In this document: piece after piece, positions 35,405-45,710 of the stretch | Position numbering within the stretch: position 1 is the first letter of the stretch | Layout: each line of letters starts with the position of its first letter | From: Trichoplax sp. H2 | Lineage: Eukaryota; Placozoa; Uniplacotomia; Trichoplacea | DNA length: 64,000 bases | Reading direction: 5' to 3' | Assembly (NCBI GenBank): GCA_003344405.1 | Contig: NOWV01000077.1 | Span: forward strand, 62,001-126,000 | Translations under genes and position numbers: made by a program | Notes under the pieces: model-generated | What the model saw: the letters and a program-made list of their open reading frames with translations, nothing else | Databases searched by the model: none | What the model was told of the DNA's origin: nothing

Positions 35405-35735
35405 AGTAAATACAGTCTACTGCATACTGTGCACTGTACCATACTGAACGCTACTGGCGCTACAGTACATACTGTACACTACTGTACTGTACTGTACTGT
35501 AGAGACCCTCTACTACAGTACAGTATACTGTATACTATACAGTACAGTAGTAGGGTCAACGCAATCAGTCAACAGCACTGGAAGATCAAACAACCAATCA
35601 GATACGGCCGCGTACACCTTCAAATCTTGCAACTGTAACTACAGTGTACAGTACATTGCTCTTGCAAAAATCGATATGGTACCCTACTGTACAGTGTACA
35701 GTGCTGTACTGTACTGTACACTGTACAGTGCTGTC
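35405..35735. repeat. Strand-switching TACTG/CAGTA pentamer array
   Basis: It includes TACTGTACTGTACTGTACTG followed by the reverse-complement form CTACAGTACAGTA, and further switches such as CTGTACACTGTACAG near 35715-35730. It is the same repeat class as in the 27.7-30 kb region. Confidence 0.8.
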
Positions 35736-36412
35736 TTTACGAGCTTCGCTTGAACCAGTCTCTGTCAGTTTTCAAAGTCGATTTGGTAAGGGAAACGTAG
35801 ATAGCGTGTGCAGTTGAATTAAATTTAAATTTAAAAATTGCTTTATCACAGGGTTATTGCCTTTCGAAGATTAGAAATCACCTTCGTTGAACAGGTAAAT
35901 ATTATTTTGAAAGCAACTAGATTACATATTAGTCTCATATTCTAGCTGTTCACATTTTACTATCCTGGTCAAATGAATAAGCGAAGCAATGATAGCAGCA
36001 CTATGAAAGTTCATGCAGTTGACTGCATGCTAGTGTCAACCATGACAGTATCACTACTCTAGGCAAGACAATGGTTCGTGCCAACTGCCCTAGCGGATGA
36101 CTCTACCTGCACCTCATGTTTGTGTCACACTCGATGTACTCACGTCGTCTTGTGGGGTGACATGCATACCCGGTGTGACCGGTTTAATTCATTGTCTAAA
36201 CTTTCATTGAAATTTTCCACTTATGCAGCTGCAAGTCTATCGCCATGTTGTCTTTGTCGCTTCTTTATGGCTGTAGTTATTATTAATAGCTGTTGTTGAG
36301 ATTTTAATTCGATTCTTGATAATAGAAGAAGTGGGATACATCATGTTTCCATTTTGTATAGCATGAAGAGTGCTCTACGAGCATTCATTTTCTGTGATAC
36401 GAAGGCATAATA

Positions 36413-36440
36413 AAGAACGATTTGAAAGGAAATCGTTCTT
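36413..36440. other. Perfect 11-bp stem-loop
   Basis: AAGAACGATTT and its exact reverse complement AAATCGTTCTT flank a six-base loop (GAAAGG). No coding or RNA-gene context is visible. It may be a chance inverted repeat or a small structured RNA or DNA element. Confidence 0.5.
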
Positions 36441-37453
36441 GCTCGCGTGAACTGCTAATGGACCTTTCTTGCTTTCATAGCGGCAACTAGTATTCTAACG
36501 ACTGAGCTACTTTTATGGATTATTTGCTTTAAAATGAAATACGTGTATCTATGCGAATCAGGTTAATTAGTTCGAAAGAAATTATAGATCAACGTTCATG
36601 CAATTCTGAGCTTTGAAGCGCGTTGAGTCTAGTCCGTTTCACGAAGAATATTTCTGCATGGATTGCATCGTATCAGTGATGAAGTTAGCCAGCACACACC
36701 ACATGATCAAGCAAGGCAATTTGAAAGTAGATTAGTCATCATTAGAATACAGTATTACATATATTAGACTTAAAATTGAGAGTATGGACGGTACTGTATC
36801 AGTCTCTTTTATGACTAGTCTTTTGAGCATGTAGTAATTATCATATTATTGGAAAAAGGGAATCATAAAGTGCCATAAATCGAATTGGTTACCCAAGTAG
36901 CGGTACGGTACTTATTCTACTCCAACTCTACAGTAAACCACGACTGGTATCTTGGTCATTTAGATACTACATATCTTTATAGTGTAATCACTACTGTACT
37001 CTCCATTTGTTTGACATTAACCTCTTACGTGATATAGGTAGGGTATGAATAAAAGCAATGTGTTTAACTTTTGAAGCTGTTCATTTATATAACATTGCAA
37101 CCGTTTCAATATTGGCTATTGTTGATACTAGTACTTAAAAAATATTGAAGAAAAGGAATCAAATTGATACATTCCAGCTTTGATTGAAAGATAGGCGGCA
37201 ATAATGATAAATTGTTAATAGTATGTTATATGGGATGTAAAATGCATAAATCGAACTCCTTTAGTAGAGACTCCATATACGGGATAGATGATAGATTGAA
37301 TGGACTAGGCTTGGTTTTCACTGTCGTTAAATTCATTCGATAACAGTGTTACATTAATCGATAAAAGAATGAAATGATAATACGATTACTGTTATCTGTT
37401 GTATGATATAAGAACGGATTCTATATCTTTCTTGTAGGTAATAGAATTCAGAT

Positions 37454-40400
37454 ATGCGTTGTCGCCTACTGGTTTGCTTTACGCTCTGGCTAGTTCTTTA
37501 TGTTCATCACTGCCAAGGTACAAATATTGAACGTGTTATACCGTAGAATAAAAATTGCTGATAAACGAATGACTTATTCGCGTCTTGGTTGCGATTGATA
37601 CAGTCCATAATTCATCAAATACATTATTTCTTCATACCTAAGTTCTGTAGCAAAAAATTTACTGCTAATTCTACTATGACGTTGAAAATTCATAACTAAT
37701 AGCACAACGTACTCTTCTATCTTGAATAGGACTCTCTATTATGTCCGTAGACTTGGGTAGTGAATGGATCAAGGTTGCCATAGTCAAGGTAATAATTCTT
37801 ACTATGTGATAACATTCTTTCCCCCTTCAATTTGTCATTTAATTGATCTCGATGCAAATATATAAAAGTAAACTTACTAAAATTACTTTTTTGGGTAGCC
37901 TGGTGTTCCTATGGAAATCGCTCTGAATGCGTAAGTCGAGATAGTGGCTCAATGTTTATGACCTTGCCAATCCTAGCTAGAATCTGAATAGAATTATAAA
38001 AATATCACGACCCTATCGTAATGATGGATTTGCATACGATTGTTAACATTCAGAGAGTCCAAACGAAAGTCACCAGCGGCAGTTTCCATCAAAGATGGCG
38101 AACGTTTATTTGGAGACTCAGCACTTGCTGTAGTAAGCATCTTTCCACATAGTATACAACATTTATGAAGATACACTACATACTATACATTGCAATATAG
38201 TCTCGTATGTACGTGTGCATCGTATTCATTATAGCTGCAGGCGTATAAAAACGATAACTATTATGATGTCGATATAGAGTATACTGTAAATATGAGTACA
38301 TAGCTATGACTTATAATCATAAGTTGTATAGCACTTGCTCAAACTTTGTATCGGTTCATTAATTAATTGTGGTCTTTGAGCTCTAAAAAAATATTGGTAT
38401 TTCATATTACAGAGCGTTAAATCTCCTAAAAATGCTTACATATATGTTCTTGACATACTTGGTAAAAAGTTTGATAACCCATTGGTGGAATTATACAAGA
38501 AGAGGTTTTAATAATATTACAGTACCCTTATTTAATAGTACAGTTGAATTACGATAGTAGAATGTAATACAACTCCATGCACTTGCTATTTAAACAACGA
38601 GCTGCAAATATCATTATGATTATTACTCATACTTTCATTAATTAATTATGGTAGATTTCCTTTTTATGAACTAGAAAAAGACGAAAAGACGGGTGCAGTT
38701 CGATTTCGACATGACAGGTGCTTAACTGTGTACTCGCTACAATGATAGACAATTACAGCTCATACTATCCTACAATATAATTTACATAGCAGCCTTGGTG
38801 GCCTAATTAATTGCTTATATATTGTAAAAATTTAGTGAAACTACCTACACACCTGAAGAAATTATCGGAATGATACTACAACATGCTCGTCAAATTGCAG
38901 CAGATTTCACTGGTCAGTAGATGCTAAGATGCTAAAAGTTACATAGGAATACTTATCGTCATTGTGATATTGCTTAGGTCAACCAATTGATAATGCTGTA
39001 ATCACTGTCCCTCCTTATTTCAATCAAGCAGAAAGAAATGCGTTATACGTGTAAGCATAGATGTGTATGCTATGTACTTGTAGAGTTGATATGTTACCCA
39101 AATTTATCTTATTATTATTTTTGTTTACTTTAGAGCTGCAAATATTTCCGGCTTAAATATTCTCCAACTTATGAACGACAACGCTGCAGGTTTTATAATA
39201 CATTATCTTTTATTCATCGTTTATCACAATCGATTATGTTTCGTAATCATTACCGTAATACTATATAACTCCATCAAAAAAAAAATTATAACTAGTTGGC
39301 CTCAATTTTGGCATGTTCAGAAGATCATCATTTGGTAGCAAGGAGAAAGTATGCGTCTTATTATGTACAGTATTGTATAAATATATTATCAACTACCCGC
39401 TGCAATAGCAACAGTATCATACTATATTATATGTTGAGTCAAATGTCTGATGTAACAATGTAACTGTTTTGCAGATTTTTCTCTTCTACGACATGGGCTC
39501 TAGCAGTACTTCTGCTACCGTTGCAAGTATGTAGTGAATGTATTTCGGTTTTATCACCGCAGTTACTGTAAAAATATACTAAACTACGAACTACTTTACG
39601 GTATCGACAACACTAGGCTACAAAACTGTCGGAAGGAAAGAAACTGGACTTTCTGAAACATTACCTCAATTACACATTATGGGTGTTGGGTAAGTAAATA
39701 AAATTTTAAGTGATATTGCAGATTCTGTAATCATGTTAACATGGGTTTTACATTGGTAATCTCTGATTAAAATGGAATAGATTTGACCGTACACTCGGAG
39801 GGAAAGAAATGGATTTACGTTTAAGAGATTATTTACTGAAAGAATTTAAGGTAAAACATCGGATTGATTAATTATGCTCTCCTAACGATGTATACCGCTG
39901 ACTTAATTTTTTTGTCGGTAACTAAATTCATTCTGCAGAAACAAGGTAAAACAAAGGACGATATTACTAAATCGCCTCGAGCTATGGCAAAACTATTGAA
40001 AGAAGCTCATAGAGTGAAAAAAGTTTTAAGTGCTAATGCTGATCACTTTGCACGGGTCTGTACTATAACAAAGAAGTTTAAAATTTTAAGTTAAGAATAG
40101 TGCTTCATTTGATGCAGTATTTATTAAAAAATGTAATACATTGTATTGCTAAAATTCGTAACCATTCTATTTGTAGAAACAGAAGTTAGTGCTGCTGTAC
40201 CAATACGTACAATGATTGCATTAAAAATTTGTGTAAAACATTTTGTATAGATCGAAAATTTGTACAATGGCATCGATTTTCGAACGAAAGTTACACGAGA
40301 AGAATTTGAGAAACTATGTAGCGACTTATTTAAAAAAGTTTCTACACCTATAAGAAATGCATTAAGGGCTGCCAATGTTGTTCTGGTAAGTATCTCTGGT

Positions 40401-43359
40401 TCTCTAAATGATTCCTGTTATTAGATTTTCCGAGGGGAAAGTAGATGTTGAATCATCATCGGCCGTAAAGACTGCATACTGCAGCTAATACTATGTCTTC
40501 AAATGCACAGATAGAATTTATTAAGTAATTTTTATGAATTCTGTAGGATGAAATTGAACAAGTCATTCTAATTGGTGGTTCAACAAGAGTCCCTAAAGTT
40601 CAATCAGAGTTACTTAAAGCTATTAAAAGGTCTATAGATTTATTTCGATGCTATCTTTGCGTTGATTATGAGAATGACATCGAGCACCCTCTTTATCTAC
40701 TCTAGGGATGAACTGGGAAAAAGTCTAAATACAGATGAAGCAGCAGCTATGGGTAACGTAATTTACATGAGGCTATAAAAGGTTAAGATTTCATTTAATA
40801 TTAGCATTAAATCTTAGGTTCCGTTTACCAAGCTGCCTCCTTAGGAAAAGGATTTCGAGTTAAAAAATTCTTAATTAAAGATAGCAACCCATACGCTATA
40901 CAGGTACGACTCCTAAATATTATTTTTCAATGGTCGCAACAAAGATATCGATACCTATCATTTATTTATTTATCATTTTTTCGTAATATGTTCAATGACA
41001 TAACTCTTAAATTGCAGATTAGCTATGATCGCAAAAGTGAAACATCGTCAGAGGCGAAAAAGCGTATTCAGTTATTTCCACGCGGCAATCCAATACCTCA
41101 GAGAAAAGTTGTGACAATTAATAAATTGACTAGAGACTTCCATATTGATGTTGATTACGTTATTCCTGAGAATACTAAGGACAATGTTGTTCGGTAATTG
41201 TAGTATCTATGTAAACGACCACTTGTTGAAATTAAATGTCTTAAAATATAGTAATCGAAATTTCGATGTAAATTGTAGAATGCACGGTAATCGAGAACTC
41301 TTGCGTTACCAATTGTCTGGAGTAACTGATATATTTTCCAAGTATGTCGATAAAGCTGAAAGCAAGGGCATAAAAGTACATTTTCGACTTGATGACCATG
41401 GCCTTTTCCATCTAGACTCTGTCAGTTTGATTCTTTTACCTGAGATATTACCTTAATTAGCTGTGCTATTATTTTAAATATTATCTACCATTCACGGCAA
41501 TTAGGCCGAAGCAATTTTTGAAACTAAGTCCTCCCTGGATGGTGCAGAAGAATCTACGTTTTCTAGTAAGTGTATCCGTATACATCAAAGATTGGACTAG
41601 TTTAATAAGCTGGCTGATCTTATAATTCCCATTTTATTTAGAAATTGGAAGTAATATTTTGAACTTCTTTTCTGGTTCTAAAGATGATAATGGCGATCCT
41701 GAAGTAGTCAAAGTAAATGAATTTTTTAAGTAACAAAGAGGAATGTAAAGGTTATCGAGAGTTAAGCGTACCATTTTCAAATACTAGGACTCAGCAGATA
41801 ACAATAAGGATAGCGAAAAGGATGAAAATGAAAATTCTAATAAAAAGACTGATGATAAAGAAGAAAGCAAAGGTTAGTTTAGCGGGTAAATTCATTTGTC
41901 ATGAACTTTTGGATGGACTTTTTTTCTTTGCATAAGATAGATATTCTTAACTGATACACTCAATAATTATAGAAAATAAATCAAAGGAAAAGACTGAAAC
42001 CCAAAATACCACAGCAAATGCTACGACTACTGATACCAATAATACTACCAACGGCACAGCTACTAAAGATGCATCTCCCAAATTGGTAGTAATTAAAGAG
42101 CCGATAACAATCACCGTTGAACACTTAGATATGGAATTACCACCCAAAGAAGCCATCAAAGCATCAATCGACAAGTATGAAATAATTCTATCATGTAACA
42201 TTATCTTGCATGAAATGTAAGCAAAGCTATCTTTTTTCGATCATCGAAATAGATTGGAGGAACTAACAAGACGTGATGTTGAAAAGAAAGCTAGAGAAAT
42301 AGCCATGAACTCGTTAGAGTCATATATTGTAGATACACAAGATAAACTATATTCTGAAGCCTTTGAAGCAGTTTCTACTGAAGATGAAAGGAGCAAGCTA
42401 AGGGAGACCTTATCAGAATCATCAGAATGGTTATACGAAGACGGCTTTAATGCAGATACCAAGGTAAATTTTTAATATTGCGGAGCCGGTCATAAATCTT
42501 TACAAAATTTAATTACCAATATGATTGTATGATTTTCTTTCTATTTATGTCAGTACCAATAAGCCAAGTTAGAAATTAATAATATATATAAGCGATGCTA
42601 CACTAACTTTGTTAGAATTAGACTAATTTCGAATTGTATGCAATGAAATGTTTGTAGACTTATAAACAACGTTTGGAAAGTCTTAAGGAACAAGCTAAGG
42701 ATATATTCTTTCGAGTTAAAGAGCGTAAACTAAGACCAAAAGCATTGAAAGCATTAAAATCGGAATTAAATCATACTGTACACTTTATAAATCTTATGAA
42801 AAATTTAACTAGTTATAATAGTACCGCTGATGCACCATTTACTGAAAGTGAATTCAAAGAGTACTCTGAATTATACAATGAAACAAAGGTGACTTGTATA
42901 CTTTATTCAAAATTTTTATTGGTTTTTAATTGACTACAAAAATGTAATGGTGTTATTCCATATATGTAGAATTGGATGAAAACTGTAGCTGAAAAAGAAG
43001 ATAAACTAGTGCCAACGGAGAATCCGACCATTCTTTCCAATGATATTAATAACAAAGCATCAAAACTTCGTCGTGAGACTTCTTACTTGGTAGAGAAGCT
43101 TCAAAGATATACTGAAAGGATAGAAGCTAAGAAAAAAGCGGAAAAAGAAGCGAAAGAGGCCGCAAAGAAAGCCGCCAAGGAAGCAGCCAAGAAAGCTGAA
43201 AACGATAAAAAAACCACTACAGAAGGAAAAGACCAAGACAAACCGGATGATACTGCTGAATCGCAATCTGATAATGAAAATAGTAAGGTAAACTCTAAGG
43301 AAGAGAAAAAAGGTGACGATAAGCAAGAAAATGCTGATGAAAAACATTCTGAATTATAA
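37454..43359 (+). CDS. HYOU1: HYOU1/GRP170, ER-lumen Hsp110-type chaperone
   Basis: HYOU1 is the nucleotide-exchange factor for BiP and a holdase in the ER lumen. The 27 exons encode 959 residues: 37454-37517, 37730-37788, 37899-37930, 38054-38132, 38413-38504, 38655-38717, 38836-38912, 38978-39050, 39134-39189, 39296-39348, 39475-39526, 39617-39689, 39781-39850, 39939-40055, 40251-40385, 40547-40629, 40706-40752, 40818-40903, 41018-41193, 41279-41420, 41505-41565, 41642-41712, 41788-41872, 41973-42174, 42253-42463, 42658-42888, 42970-43359. Residues 1-22 are a signal peptide. The Hsp70-like ATPase shows [52 protein letters not shown] and [17 protein letters not shown] substrate-binding beta domain follows ([13 protein letters not shown]). 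Exons 21-24 encode a low-complexity acidic/Asn-Thr loop. The alpha-helical lid starts near 690 ([15 protein letters not shown]). The tail is Lys/Glu-rich and ends HSEL, a KDEL-type retrieval signal (human NDEL). All phases agree. Human HYOU1 has 999 residues. Confidence 0.96.
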
Positions 43360-43990
43360 ATAACTGAAATTGAACTTTAGTACGGTCACTAAGATATACT
43401 TACTGTTTACGGCAGAAAGTTATTTCAATTGTCTGTCGTACGTATTACGTGATTGTATAGTCTTCTTGACTAATGTGCTTGTTGCTGTAGTTCAAGTAAA
43501 TAGTTACGTAAGTACATAGAGTTTTTATATTTCATTGCCCCTAAAAGCATAGGCACCGAATATTACGCGGTGTCTCTGAAACTGTTAGACTCTAGATTGT
43601 CATTGTAATGCATTTTACTATTGATTTAGCTTAAGTAGATTTAGAAATTCAACTACGATGTGTTTAAAACCAATTTTTATGTCAGTACTTAAATTTTATA
43701 GCAGCTAGATAATTATATCTTGATTAGCATCGTATATATCATAATCCGTATTTAAATTAAATATTCCGGACATATTTGATCTAATATTAGGGAAAATCTT
43801 TTTATAGCCTTACGATGGCGGTACAGTATTACGACTCTGGATAGATATTTATATGTCGTCGCATTACCGATTGCCAACAATTTGATACAGTATTAGTCAT
43901 CAAATTGTCATGAAATTGTATCATTATTGGATATTGTATATCAATAAACTATGAGACGAAGATAGCTCATGAATAAACAACTTCACGTTG

Positions 43991-45395
43991 ATTGATAAAT
44001 CTTTAAGGGTACATTGATGATACCTACTATCGTAGGGTTAGCTTTGTGTTTGCGAGAACTATCTCAGGAAATTATTAAAATGCGCTATTACGTATTCGTA
44101 TTGGCAAAGCCTAACTTAATATATGTTACTCCATCTAAAAAAATATTAGGGTACATTTTGTCACGATGGGTGCTAAAATGATTTATATGCTCGCGTATGC
44201 CACATAAAAAATGTTATTTGAATGGCTGAAATTCCTACAGCTATTCTAAAACACAGAATTAATAACTATATATAATTATATAATGGTAATTATAACAAAA
44301 CTTGCAATGCTACACAGTAGTTACAACAGTTGTTACGATCAAGCTAAAATCTACCATCGCTATCTTGCATACTATTTACGCCGATATCTTCAATTACCCT
44401 TTCAAGTAGTGCACTGTATGCTACTGTTTTCTAATTAGCAGCAAAAGAATAAAAGTATTATGTTACCTCCAGCAATAACAGGAGTTAGGGCGTTGATTAG
44501 ACTGTACTTTTACCTCTAATCATTTTTTCGTTTTTAGAGCTCAAGTACAATTGATCTTATCAGTCAATTTGTACAACCAACGAGATAACCGACTGTAACG
44601 AGTCACCTTAATATTTAGGAAGTAAATAGGTAAGGATAGTCTTGTTCTATTCTGTGGTTTGGTAAAAAGAGTGCAGCAATTTCGTGCTTTATTGTTAGCG
44701 ATTTCTGTACTATATTCTTGGCGTAGCACTTTCATTAGATATCACCAGCTTACTTCATAATTATTGTTACTGTATAGCCATGGTCTTATTCTAAATACTG
44801 CAATACTCTTCAGTTAAAGGATAAAGAAAATCATTCTGATCTACTTTGCAGTACTACAGAAATAACGACTTATACTAATTACATGCTACTAGTACACCCT
44901 GGCGCGTTGCTGACGATGATAACAGATTTGGGATTTTCTATCCTGACCATAATATTATTTCAGATTGATAAATATTTGAGAGTGCTATTGGTGACACCAA
45001 CTATCATAAGGTTAATTTTTTATTTGCAGGAATTATCCCAGGAAGCTACTAAGATCCTCTATTACTTATTCATATTGGCAAAGCCAAACTCAATATACCC
45101 GCAGTTTACTCCATTCACGAAAATACTTAGATAAATTTTGCCGCGATAGGTGCTGAACTGCTTTATATATGATAAAAATTTTTTATTTGAATGGCTGAAA
45201 TTCCTGCAGCTATTCAAAAACACAGAATCAATAACTGTATATAGTAATAATAACAAAATTTACAATGTTATAGTTATAACAGAAGTAGTAATCAATCTAA
45301 AGTCTACCATGCTAACCTGCAAATCATTATATTTTCAATCACACTTTCAAGTCGAATACTGTACACCACTATTTTCTTATTAGCAGTAAAAGGAT
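43991..45395. repeat. Diverged tandem duplication with ~970-bp period
   Basis: The blocks at about 43991-44450 and 44964-45395 align throughout. Shared words include ATTGATAAAT, GGCAAAGCC(T/A)AACT, GAATGGCTGAAATTCCT (44220 and 45189), AACACAGAAT(T/C)AATAACT and a CTTTCAAGT...ACTGTA...CTATTTTCT block. They have many substitutions and short indels, so the duplication is old. The sequence between them holds the USP2 fragment. Both copies have stops in all frames over any length. Confidence 0.8.
44463..44612 (-). pseudogene. Decayed fragment of the USP2 gene (part of exon 3 plus intron 2)
   Basis: Plus-strand words CCTCCAGCA, ACAGGAGTTAGGG and GTTGATTAGACTGTA, then CTCTAATCATTTTTTCGTTT and finally AACGAGATAACCGACTG match two parts of the USP2 locus: 25168-25195 and 25370-25515. 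The match crosses the USP2 exon 3 acceptor at 25426 into intron 2. About 180 bases of the source exon are missing between the two blocks and the frame is not kept. Because intron sequence is included, this is a DNA-level duplicate, not a retrocopy. Confidence 0.72.
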
Positions 45396-45710
45396 GGAAA
45401 TTAGGTAATCTAGAGCACAGTTAATTTACAGATACATGCAATACTTGAAGAACAGGCAGTTGGTACCATTATTTCAATTTCTATAGCTATTTACGGTATC
45501 GAATAAGAACAAAGTTAGCAGATATTTTTCCATTCCATCAGTTTGTTACCCTGTATTTTAGAAGATATAGGCTACACTGTTATATAAAATGGACAAAAAA
45601 ATTGTGGGCAAGTTCATGCTTTCGCTCTAACCTTAATTTACATTTTATAGAATTCAGTTACGCATAAGCACGGCTCTGCTACTACAGTATAGTATCGCTT
45701 GATTCCAATA

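Larger units (their letters stand above)
34385..37453. other. Intergenic stretch between the multi-pass protein gene and HYOU1
   Basis: No coding exon was recognised. It contains a 94-bp tandem duplication, a pentamer array, a perfect 11-bp stem-loop, and the expected HYOU1 promoter near its right end. The open frame at 36078-36299 has no recognisable feature. Confidence 0.6.
43360..45710. other. Intergenic stretch between the convergent HYOU1 and Ig-receptor genes
   Basis: It contains both 3' ends, a diverged ~970-bp tandem duplication and a decayed USP2 fragment. AATAAA at 43943-43948 and again near 43973 are candidate HYOU1 polyadenylation signals. No intact gene was seen. Confidence 0.6.

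Noticed and set aside
36078-36299. 73-codon Cys-rich open frame
   Set aside because: No homology, no signal peptide with sensible cleavage and no neighbouring exons; consistent with chance.
43060-43347. 95-codon minus-strand frame rich in Phe and Leu
   Set aside because: It is the antisense of the Lys/Glu-rich tail exon of HYOU1.
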